A stretch of DNA of 64,000 nucleotides from Eremophila alpestris peregrina (lineage: Eukaryota; Chordata; Aves; Passeriformes; Alaudidae), in the NCBI GenBank assembly GCA_009792885.1, contig WMCF01000121.1:1560909-1624908 (forward strand), in the 5' to 3' direction. Both the position numbers and the translations under genes were made by a program. The first letter of the stretch is position 1; each line of letters begins with the position of its first letter. The notes below the pieces were generated by a model that had not been told where the DNA came from, ran no database searches, and worked only from the letters and a program-made list of their open reading frames with translations. Shown here piece after piece: positions 1 to 8,330 of this stretch.

Positions 1-2
1 AA

Positions 3-68
3 GTCAGTTACGACTTAGAGAGCTCCAGGACTCATCAGTGGGAAGATGATGTCCAGATTGTGGAGGGC
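3..68 (+). pseudogene. pol: ERV pol fragment, RNase H region upstream of the inserted LTR
   Basis: A 22-codon open stretch in the frame beginning at base 3 enters from outside the window and ends in an acidic segment containing DDVQIVEG. It stops abruptly where a solo LTR begins at 69. The last five bases (AGGGC, 64-68) are duplicated after that LTR at 704-708, and the RNase H reading frame resumes at 709. The piece is therefore the left side of the interrupted RNase H domain. Identification depends on the continuity with the right-hand piece. Confidence 0.75.
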
Positions 69-708
69 TGTCCTAGGGTGACTGTATGATGCTTCTATCC
101 CCAAATCGTCTGTTCTGTCTGTGTTAGATATTGTGTTCTGTAGCTTTAAGACTGGTTCCTAGAGTGAAGGGGGAGAAAAGAGAAGCGCGGAGTTTGTTTT
201 GAGAGAAGCAGCTCCTCCTCCACATTCGAGCTCCTGGACGGTTTCGTCTGAAGCGGTGGGTCAGAGATCTCTCCTTTGCTTTTAGTTAGTTTTAGCTAGC
301 TAGGGCAGAGAAGTTCCCTGGACTGGTTTTTTTTCCCTTTTTCTTGGGACTGTTTAAACCTGCTCTTGGACTGAAAGATCTACGAGAGCGAGAGCACCAG
401 GAGAGCACCGGTGGGCCACCGGGCCCAGGCCGGCATCTTCCAGCGCCGGAAAGAACTGATAAAGGCTGAGCGAGCCGGGCTCCCACGGCAAGGACTCTCT
501 CTCAATTTTGCCCGGTTTTATTGTTTCATATTATTAATTTCTAGGTTTGTAAGCACTTTCTTTTTGTTAAATAAATAGTTATTTTCCACTCACCTCTAAG
601 GAGGTATTTTCCCGAACCAGTAGGGGTGAGGGGCAGTTCCAGCTTGCTTTGCAGAGACCCCCATTTGGGAGGTTTCCTCCCAGATTTGCCCTAAACCGGG
701 ACAAGGGC
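64..708 (+). mobile_element. Complete solo LTR (69-703) with 5-bp TSD, inserted in ERV RNase H
   Basis: The element runs from TGTCCTAGGG at 69 to ACCGGGACA at 703 (635 bp), with the canonical TG...CA ends of an LTR. It is flanked by a perfect 5-bp duplication AGGGC at 64-68 and 704-708. A polyadenylation signal AATAAA lies at 570-575, which sets the sense as plus, and a weak TATA-like TTTAAG occurs near 143. No internal retroviral sequence is attached, so this is a solo LTR left by LTR-LTR recombination. The 5-bp duplication and the sequence style fit avian ERVL-type families; the family name is not established here. It is younger than the provirus it interrupts. Confidence 0.93.
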
Positions 709-1317
709 TCTCCACAAATTGCAGAATTAGCGGCCATTGTCCGTGCCTTCAATCAATTTGCAGATGAGCCACTTAATGTGGTTACAGATTCAGTTTATGT
801 CGCCAGGGTTGTCATGAGGGCTGAAGATGCAGCCCTCAAGGAGGCACAAAATAAAACACTCTATCAGCTGCTTGCAAAACTTATTCACTTAATTTCCTAC
901 CGCAAGCATCCATTTCATGTTATGCATGTGAGGTTGCACACTGACCTCCCTGGGCCTTTGACTGAGGGAAACAGGAGGGCAGACACCCTGGCTATGACTG
1001 TGCAACGTGTTAACATCCCGGACACATTCCAAAAAGCCGAATTATCTCACAGCTTTTTCCATCAAAATGTGCCTGCTCTCATGCGTCAATTCCATCTGAC
1101 CGGAGAGCAGGCCAGGGCTATTGTTGGGATGTGTCCTCATCGCCAGTCATACCAGGCTCCTTTCCTTAAGCGGGGGGTCAACCCGAGGGGACTCAATTCA
1201 TGCAAGGTGTGGCAAACAGATGTCACCCACATACCATCTTTCAGAAGGCAGAAATACGTCCACATGTCCGTTGACACTTTCTCCGGAGCTGTGTTTGCGT
1301 CTGCTCACTCCGGAGAA
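709..1317 (+). pseudogene. pol: ERV pol fragment: RNase H C-terminal part and integrase N-terminal part
   Basis: An open frame runs from 709 into the CR1 insertion at 1318. It starts with an RNase H segment (AELAAIVRAF, then VVTDSVYVA with the active-site Asp, and later NRRADTLA with the last acidic residue). It continues into the integrase zinc-binding region, with two His in SHSFFHQN and a Cys in GMCPHRQ. The second expected Cys is Arg (codon CGC at 1141-1143), so the HHCC zinc site is damaged. The catalytic core starts at WQTDVTHIP, whose Asp codon is 1219-1221. The frame is otherwise free of stops over about 200 codons. The ATG at 649 lies inside the inserted LTR and is not a real start. 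Confidence 0.9.
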
Positions 1318-1774
1318 TCACAGAATCACAGAATTTTTAGGTTGGAAGAGACCTTCAAGATCATGGAGTCCAACCCATGTTCTAACACCTCAACTAGATT
1401 ATGGCACCAAGTGCCACATCCAGTCTTTTTTTAAACACACCCAGGGTTGGTGACTCCACCACCTCCCTGGGCAGACCATTCCAGTATTTAACCACTCTTT
1501 CCATGAAAAACTTCCTCCTTAAATCAAGCCTGTATCTCCCTTGGCGCAGCTTGAGACTGTGTCCTCTTGTTCTGTCTGCTGTTGCCCGGAGAAAGAGACC
1601 AACCCCCAGCTGACCGCAACCACCCTTCAGGAAGTTGAGGAGTGATAAGATCACCTCTGAGTCTCCTTTTCTCCAGGCTAAACAACCCCAGCTCCCTCAG
1701 TCGTTCTTCATATGGCTTGTGTTCCAAGCCCCTCACCAGCCTTGTTGCTCTCCTCTGGACACGCTCAAGCATCA
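1318..1774 (-). mobile_element. CR1 LINE fragment, 3' end, inserted in ERV integrase
   Basis: On plus it begins with the reverse complement of the CR1 3' tail (GAATCACAGAATCACAGAAT) followed by the usual CR1 3'-UTR sequence. On the minus strand, 1772-1524 and 1654-1394 encode CR1 RT C-terminal remnants, such as VQRRATRLVRGLEHK, ELGLFSLEKRRLRGDL and RVVKYWNGLPREVVE, in two frames. The copy is about 457 bp and strongly 5'-truncated, as most CR1 copies are. It is flanked by a 6-bp direct repeat GGAGAA (1312-1317 and 1775-1780). It inserted after the provirus was in place. Confidence 0.95.
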
Positions 1775-2302
1775 GGAGAAACTGCCAGACATGTGAAACG
1801 TCATTTCATGCTCACGTTTGCCACCCTAGGAGTCCCCCAAAAAATAAAACTGATAATGGTCCCACATACACCAGCAAAAAGATCCAGGAATTTTTACAAC
1901 AATGGGGAATTGGACACACAACAGGGATATCCCATTCTCCTACAGGCCAATCCATTGTGGAGAGGACCCATCAGATGCTCAAGAGGGTCCTCGAGCAGCA
2001 GCAGGGGGGGACAGAGATTAGTCCTCCCATTGACAGGCTCTGTAAGGCTCTTTATGTCTTAAACTTTCTAAATTGTTCGCCTCAGGAGCCTGACCCCCCT
2101 GTGATCCGGCACTTCTCCAATTCGACAAGAGCAAAGCTCACTGAGAAGCTGCCAGTGCTGTTCAAAAGACCCCAAATCCCAAGAATTAAGGAGTCCTTTC
2201 CCAATGGTTGCCTGTGGAAGGGGGTATGCATGTGTGTCCACCCCAGCAGGGCCCAAATGGGTCCCTGCAAAGAACATAAAACCTTATAATGGGACCTACT
2301 GA
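1775..2302 (+). pseudogene. pol: ERV pol fragment: integrase core end and C-terminal domain, frameshifted
   Basis: Integrase resumes after the CR1 copy. The first part reads in the frame of base 1775. A one-base-type shift in the C/A homopolymer run near 1833-1850 moves the coding signal to another frame, which holds TDNGP (Asp codon 1852-1854) and GQSIVERTH (Glu codon 1960-1962). Exactly 35 codons separate the two acidic residues, giving the D,D-35-E signature. A second shift between about 2165 and 2222 moves the C-terminal domain (GYACVSTP and VPAKNIKP motifs) into a third register, which ends at TGA 2300-2302. The segment is clearly retroviral integrase and clearly broken. Confidence 0.9.
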
Positions 2303-2456
2303 ACAAGGCAATAACAATATTTCTGAGCTTTCATTTCAAGACAGCCCAGCCAAACAACAGAAGACTAATTGGAAGAAGAGAAAGAAAAAACTCAAGACTA
2401 GACAGAGACCGCCAGCCAGAAGACCAGCTACACGGTCAAAACCAACAAGATTGTAA
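2289..2456 (+). CDS. Short basic ORF at the env start position (env leader-like, 55 codons)
   Basis: The ORF opens with ATG at 2289, overlaps the end of pol by 14 bases and stops at TAA 2454-2456. The overlap is the usual arrangement for env in betaretroviruses. Its second half is dominated by Lys and Arg, including KKRKKK and RPPARRP. This resembles, in composition only, the basic nuclear-localisation or RNA-binding leaders at the start of some betaretroviral env genes. No signal peptide, glycoprotein surface domain or transmembrane segment follows, because the polypurine tract is only about 90 bases away, so most of env is missing. Calling it an env remnant is inference from position; expression is not shown. 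Confidence 0.5.
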   Translation: MGPTEQGNNNISELSFQDSPAKQQKTNWKKRKKKLKTRQRPPARRPATRSKPTRL

Positions 2457-2547
2457 CACCTTACCTTTGACAGACTGTACTCCACCTTCCCTCATGTGTC
2501 TGCCCCAATCCATTTCCCTCTTCCTCCCGATCTGCTGTTTTTAAATA
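2457..2547 (+). other. Pyrimidine-rich remnant between env-position ORF and polypurine tract
   Basis: About 90 bases rich in C and T occupy the place where a whole env gene would normally lie. They may be the 3' end of env left after an internal deletion, or a normal spacer of an env-less family. No open frame of note is present. Confidence 0.4.
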
Positions 2548-2560
2548 AAGAAGGGGGAGT
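2548..2560 (+). promoter_or_regulatory. Retroviral polypurine tract
   Basis: The purine run AAAGAAGGGGGAG (2548 onward, with one T before the LTR) lies directly upstream of TGTGGTAGCC. This is the position of the primer for plus-strand DNA synthesis in retroviruses and it fixes the 3' LTR start. Confidence 0.85.
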
Positions 2561-3224
2561 TGTGGTAGCCCAAAAAGCTACCACAAGAGAGACTGCACTC
2601 CCTTGGAGGGCAGATGATGTTTAGTTTAATGTTTTGTATTGTTTTATATATTTTATCTTACATTCTATAATGGTTGTTAGGCAAACAAAATGGCTCCCCA
2701 AGGACTTTTCCAGAAGTTTTGCCAATGAGAAGTTACATAACCCCCAGTTAATGTATTCCAGGTCCCCAGTTGCTATTGGTTCCCCCGTTACTTCCTTGTT
2801 TGTACTGTCTCCCTGATTGGTTACTTTTTGATCCTCTCCCTGATTGGTTACTGTTTCAATCCCTTTACCCATTGGTCTGTCTGAAATCCCAACCCCTTAG
2901 CTACAGTATAAAAGAGAGTGCTGTGCCTTGTTAAGGGCTTTTTGTCCTGGAGCTGCGTGGAATAAGGACCTCTCCAACAAGAAGCCTGACTCCTGCCTCT
3001 CCTTAGGAGCACCTCCTTATAAGAGCTGCCACTGCCTGTCCTTTTCAGGACAGCAGAGCTGAAATCACTGATCATCCTTTTAAGGACGCTCAAGCTGATA
3101 CCATCAGTGAGCCTGTGCCACCCCTAAGGAAGCGAAATAGCCCTGTGCTGTTGGCTCTAGTGGGGAAGTGTCATGGCCCGCAAAGACCACCTACCAGGCA
3201 CACGCGGGGCGGCAGCAGACCACA
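2561..3224 (+). mobile_element. 3' LTR of the betaretrovirus-like provirus
   Basis: The LTR starts with TGTGGTAGCC right after the polypurine tract. U3 contains a TATAAAA box at 2907-2913 and five CCAAT/ATTGG elements. The first 25 bases form a perfect 9-bp inverted repeat (2561-2569 and 2577-2585). The 3' boundary is uncertain. ACA ends at 3202 and 3224 are both possible; I chose 3224 because base composition drops to AT-rich directly after it. No target duplication can be tested because the 5' end of the provirus is outside the window. Confidence 0.75.
2722..2913 (+). promoter_or_regulatory. LTR U3 promoter: CCAAT-box cluster and TATA box
   Basis: CCAAT lies at 2722-2726, followed by inverted CCAAT boxes (ATTGG) at 2775-2779, 2816-2820, 2843-2847 and 2871-2875, then TATAAAA at 2907-2913. 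Two of the boxes share the longer word CTGATTGGTTACT. ATTGG is the core recognised by NF-Y (established). That this LTR uses NF-Y is inference. Confidence 0.65.
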
Positions 3225-5098
3225 ATGTGAAAATACAGCATGCAGTTTAATCCACTGCAGAATGGGATACTTACAGTTAAATTTTAGCTTTGTTATTTGA
3301 ATATTTTAAATATGCCTAACAACAACATCTTTAAACTCTTCCACAGCTCTTTTCCTTGCATGCAGACTTTGTTTTGGATGCTTGTAGACATACATCCAGT
3401 TAAAGGAAAAAAAATGTTATTTTCAAGCTGTTCAGCACTTACTATGTTAGAGAAGGATTATAATGTGGATTTCTCTCCAATAAGGATAAATATTACTGTG
3501 ACATAAAAATTTTACTGGCTGCCCTTTGGTGAATGATTAGTTTGGTGCATTTTCTAGCCTTGAAATACCTTATATTTAACAAGATAAAAACCTTTCTCCT
3601 TATAGAAGCAAAGATAATTTATTCAGCTAACATGAAAAACTCGTAAGTAGAAGTTTTAACAAAAAATTCTATTTTTCAGAATTCTAAAGGAAGACAGAAA
3701 ATTACAACCTAAACATAGCAAGATTTGAAAAACAATCATAAATTGCTAACTGAAGAAAGTTAAGAGCTGCATTTCATATCCTTTTTCATTTGTTAGTGTT
3801 CTTTTGAAAGTTGAGATACTTCAGTGAAATTGCCTCCTGTTTTTATTATCTTTACCCATGTTAAGCCTGGAAATAAATAAAAGCTTATCCATATTTATGA
3901 AAAAAGCATATTTTTAACCAAATGTGAACTTGCAAATCTTCTGTGAACTACACCAACTCAAGATCTGGTCAAAGTAGTAAAAATAGAAACTATTTCAAAA
4001 CTGCACATGTGAAACAAAATATAAGACAGTTCTTACTCTACTGTGAAAAAAATTGCAGTGTTTGGGCTGGTTAGCAGCTACACATATTACAAAATATTTT
4101 ACCTACTTCATACAAAGAAATGTTAATGAAAGTCACAGCAGACGAAAATAACTTGCTACCTGGATTTAAGGAATGTTTTCCTTACTCCTGGCATAAAAGG
4201 TTACTTATTTAACTTATATTACTTACTTATTAAATAAGTAATGAAATCACAAAATCTACAGAAGTTGAGAGCCACTGCATCATTGATGTTAACATTTTGA
4301 ATTGGATAATAAATTGACTTAGTGGTGTTGCTGAAGGCCAAAGAAAAGTGGTAAATGGACACAGACGTAGCAGAAGGGTGACAAGTGATTGTTACTGGGA
4401 TCTGTGCTTTTTCTTGTTCATACAGTACTGTATATCACTAATCTTCAAAGCAACTTTTCATCAGCTTAGTGATCGCCAGATAGCTTGAATGCATTTTGTC
4501 ATTTTCATTAGTCAGGTGTAGTATCTACTGAAATCTTAAAGTTGAACTATTTCATAAGACCCTTTTTTTTTTCCCCCTGCCACTTTGGAGCTACAATAAA
4601 TATTAAGGAAATAAAATGTAAAGAGAATTATTGTACTTGCAACTTACATGAAATTATTTAATAATTTTTAAAATATGTGATAATGTTATTACAGAAACAG
4701 TTTCTCTACATACTTTCTTATTAATAAAAACACTGAAAAGTGTGAAGCTAAACTGGACATTACTGCCACAATTCTCATCTGACATTGCTGTTGTAATAAA
4801 CTGGTACATTAGGCCGTTTGTTACATGTTGTTCTCATCCAAGCTGTGTGAAGACAAAACCTGTACAAGCCAACGTGTACCTGAACACTGAGCTGTTTAAA
4901 GAGAAGGTAGCATCTCTCTCTGTTCAATGTAAAATCTTTTCTGTGCACTTGACCTAATATATTCAGGTCAGTGTGTTTCAATTCCTTACTTCAATCACAT
5001 CTTGAGATGGTGTTAAATTGGTAGTTCACGGATTTAACCTTTCCTAATTATACAAGATGAGAATCAACAAGAAGATAGCTCTATCATCACCAAAGTAC
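3225..5098. other. AT-rich non-coding DNA
   Basis: I see no gene, LTR or CR1 signature. Open frames are short and look random. The only structures noted are a 12-bp AT-rich inverted repeat at 4201-4241 and short poly-T runs near 4563. Confidence 0.6.
4201..4241. repeat. Perfect 12-bp inverted repeat, 17-base loop
   Basis: TTACTTATTTAA at 4201-4212 is the exact reverse complement of 4230-4241. In DNA this AT-rich such palindromes can occur by chance or by local duplication; no function is implied. Confidence 0.7.
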
Positions 5099-5523
5099 CA
5101 TAAAAAAGAGACTAGGACAGCCTGTTTCCACTGGATTCCCAGAGGAAGATCAGACCCATCTCACCACCATTGGACCTTCAGAGGAAAACAACACCTTCTA
5201 CAGGATCATCTCTGCTCCACAGAGCACATCTTTCACTCCAGGAGGACTTAATTGGACTGCTACCAATATCCTGACCAACAGGGTGTCAGGTTGTATTCAG
5301 ACTGTGTCAGTATTCTCCTTTTTTTGTTTGTTTGTGTTTTGTACTACTACATTTTTACTTTTAATACTACTGGTAAAGAACTGTTATTCCTATTCCCATA
5401 TCTTTGCCTGAAAGTCCCTTAATTTCAAAATTATAGTAATTCAGAGGGAAGGGGTTTACATTTTCCATTCCAAGGGAGGCTTCAGCTTTCCCTGGCAGAC
5501 ACCTGTCTTTCCAAACTAAGACA
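5099..5523 (+). mobile_element. 5'-truncated solo LTR fragment
   Basis: It is homologous by eye to the complete LTR at 46440-47060. Shared stretches include CACTGGATTCCCAG, TCTACAGGATCAT, CACTCCAGGAGGACT, AAAGAACTGTTATTCCTAT and the terminal CAAACTAAGACA. It ends at 5523 but lacks the first 170 or so bases, starting close to the family's TATA-like region. A 7-bp direct repeat AAAGTAC flanks the fragment (5092-5098 and 5524-5530). Sense is plus, judged from the 46440 copy. Confidence 0.85.
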
Positions 5524-6146
5524 AAAGTACAAACCATTTCAAGTATATTGCATGCTATTTTGTATTTCTTGAGACATCTACAATCTCTTTTCAGCATCTG
5601 ACACAAGTTCAGCCTCATATGTACTGTATGGAAGAATATGCTTTAGAGATTTACATATGACAGAAAAACACCAATTAGTAAAAAACCCACTTTATTAGTC
5701 TTTATTACTTTAAAATGAAAAGGTGTCCAAGTCTTGAAAAAAGTGCTAAGTCTGCATCTATAATTTCTCTGCTAGTAAATATATTTTAAATTATTACAGC
5801 CATGCCTTGGAACAGTTGTTTCCTGAACAGTTTTGTAGCTGGTTTTGACCACTAGACCTCTTAAATTAGCTGGCAACAACTTGTTCAGTTTTAAAAGAAA
5901 ATTGGCCACTGGTGCCAATTTTGTTCTGACATAAAACTTTAGTATACTTGGCCCTAAGTTTCTCCCATATGGAAGAAAAGTCTTCTGTCTTGAGGCTTTT
6001 ACTGTTTCACTCATACATAATTATGTGTAGATGGAAGATTCAGTCCTTGACTCACGCATTCTGTATTAGTAAATAACCAATTCTAGTACAGTCCTAGAGC
6101 TGTACAGTCCTTCAGGGTTCATTTCAGAGGCAAAATAGCTCAGTTC
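5524..6146. other. Non-coding spacer between two LTRs
   Basis: AT-rich sequence with no recognisable gene or repeat. It separates the truncated plus-strand LTR from the minus-strand LTR. Confidence 0.55.
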
Positions 6147-6994
6147 CCAAGTGCCTTGGTTTGGAAAGACAGGCGTCTGCCAGGGAAAGCTGGAGCCTCC
6201 CTTGGAATGGAAAATACAAATCCCCTCCCTCTGAATTATTATAATTTTGAAAATTAAGGGGTTCTCAGGCAAAGGTGTAGTTCTTTAGTAGTATGTATAA
6301 CAAGGCATACAAACAACAATTACAGCATAAATAATAAATAGAACCAGGAACCCAGGAACAGATTCCCTGACCGCAGGCACTTTCCCCTCGGTGCAGTTCC
6401 AGGCACGGCCACCAGGGGCGCTGGTGGCTCCAAGCAGGCAGGGCAGGTGCGGTGATCCCCATGCCCTGCACGGGGTGCTGTGGCGTGGGCTTGGGGAGCA
6501 GGCGGCAATGACAGCTGGGCCCAGGCGGGAAGGGATGGATCAGAAACTCCAGAGCTGTGGCTGAAGGCAGAGAATGTCTCAGCAGGCAGGGGATGTGGGC
6601 TAAAGAGTAGTGAAAAACTCAGAGCAGTGCTGAAGAAGCAGCGGCGGGGCGGGACAACAGTGACCCTGCTCCCAGCCCAGTGAAAGGCCCCCTTTTAGTG
6701 AGGCAGGAGATAACAAGGTCCCAGTCCAGTGGCTGCTCCCAGAAGCGGACGGTCACCCCGCACCAGAACAAACAGAACAGAGCTGGACTTCTGTAGCAGC
6801 AGTGAGCTCCTTTCCCCAAGCAGCAGCTCCACCATGCCCCTCAGAAGGCTCAGATCAAGATGAGAAGGAGTTTCCCCTTCTCACCATCGTCTCAAACACC
6901 CAGCCATCAATGCTTCTTAGCAACATAGTGGAAAAAAATTCAACAGGTAACAAGTATAGAAAAGGAAAGAAAAAACCCAACCCCCAACACCAAG
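6147..6994 (-). mobile_element. Complete solo LTR (6152-6989), minus sense, TSD CCAAG
   Basis: On plus the element starts TGCCTTGGTTTGGAAAGACAGG at 6152 and ends CCAACA at 6989 (838 bp). A perfect 5-bp duplication CCAAG flanks it at 6147-6151 and 6990-6994. Its left 135 bases are the reverse complement of the U5 end seen at 5400-5523 and 46925-47060, so sense is minus. The rest (6290-6890) is GC-rich and differs from those copies, so this is a related subfamily with a different U3/R. It contains an 8-bp inverted repeat at 6408-6428. Small ORFs here are accidental. Confidence 0.85.
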
Positions 6995-8012
6995 CAATTC
7001 TCTGGGAACGATAACTGCTATGGATCATTTGTGTAATTATAAAAGCAGATTGCAGATGGATACTTTGCACGGTTACTGCTACTGTGATTCTTACATAAAT
7101 GTTGCAGAAATGTGAGTAATATCTGTTCTTGCATAATTCTATAAAAGCAGAACAAAAAATTATAAAGAGCAAGAAACACACGAGCAACTGCTTGGATGAT
7201 GAAGTCCTTGTCACAGAGTCTGAAAATTAATTTCTCTTAATAGGAATAACGACTAAAATCTAAGTTCTGATTTAAAAGAAAATATATCTTGTCTTGTAGT
7301 CTGTATCTGTAACTGTCAATCTGATACTGTTTAACAATGTTTTCTGCAATGTAAAATTGATCAAGATATGTCATTGCAAGATTGCTCACTCCCACCATTA
7401 ACCAATATGTTCATGAGCAAACTAGCAGAAATTTTACAAAATATATCTGCCTTTAAATACTTTAATATGTTACTTCTCAAACCCTTTTGGACTAAATATC
7501 AAATGAAAAAAACTCATAACATTTCATATTCTGTAAGAAGTATTAACACATACTAAAATCAGGGCACCTGAGTATCACAGTAAAAATTTTACTTGAAAAG
7601 AAAATCAAAGAAGAATTTTTTACAACTATTTGCATCTTTTTACATTTTTAAATTGTATCAACTCTGTTTTGAAACTGAAGGGTTGATCCAGATCCTTCCT
7701 GAAGGAAATCCAGAATCATATGAAGTTTGGAATTTCCAAAAGAAACATTTACTTCCATATATGTCATTTGATATTGCCTTCTTTAGCCAACACCTCAAAA
7801 CTATTCACTTTTTTACTCATCTTTTTCTTCTAGAGTTTCCTCATGAGAGCTATTTTTTTTTTTGGTGGAGAGAAGGGACTTGATTTCTGCACCTGTCTAG
7901 ATAAGTCCTTAAAAATTACTTAAACAAAAATTTAAACAATAATTGCATGCCTGAAATATTTTCATACATTTTGGAAAAGTATGGTATCTGCTTTAAAATA
8001 ATAAATGAAAAT
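6995..8012. other. AT-rich non-coding DNA
   Basis: No gene or repeat was recognised. A T-run occurs at about 7853-7863. Confidence 0.5.
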
Positions 8013-8330
8013 CATAGTATCTAAGGGAAGTGTAGGGGTAGAAGGAACTTCAAAAGATCACCTAAAATATTAGCTGAAACTGACTTGGAACCCAGTGCAC
8101 AAGGACGAGACTGGTATTAGTTTGCCTAATTTTCCCCTTAAAGACCCTAGAAAAGATGATTTCTTAATTTAATGTACAAGGACAATCTGTTCCAGTGATT
8201 TACCATAAGGACTGGTTTTTGTGCTTGTAGGTTTTTCTCTAATACCCAATGTAAATCTCCTTTGGTGTTAATTAAGGCCTTTTGTTCTTATCCTTTTCCA
8301 AGTAAAGCTGATGTATATCTCTATTAGCAT
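8013..8330 (-). mobile_element. Decayed CR1 LINE fragment
   Basis: The left end (AATCATAGTATCTAAGG ... GAAGGAACTTCAAAAGATCACCTA) matches the reverse complement of the CR1 3' end with many changes. Further right, CAATCTGTTCCAGTG and the TAATACCCAATGTAAATCTCC stretch follow the CR1 order. Divergence is high, so this is an old copy. Ends are approximate. Confidence 0.75.

Larger units (their letters stand above)
1..3224 (+). mobile_element. 3' part of a betaretrovirus-like endogenous provirus
   Basis: This is a defective provirus entering from the left edge of the window; its 5' LTR, gag, protease and RT lie outside. In order it holds the RNase H end, integrase, a short env-position ORF, a polypurine tract and a 3' LTR. 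The RNase H has the TDS motif and the integrase has a WQTD / TDNGP / VE catalytic triad with 35 residues between the last two acidic residues, as in retroviral integrases. The pol/env overlap and the layout resemble betaretroviruses (ERVK-type), which is inference from motif style. It is interrupted by an unrelated solo LTR and by a CR1 fragment, and it also carries frameshifts and a substituted zinc ligand, so it cannot be functional. The 3' boundary is approximate. Confidence 0.88.

Noticed and set aside
292..486. 64-codon minus-strand frame
   Set aside because: It lies wholly inside the solo LTR at 69-703, against its sense direction.
6408..6428. CTCF-like motif (CCACCAGGGG...)
   Set aside because: It lacks one G of the core spacing and is better described as an 8-bp inverted repeat within an LTR.
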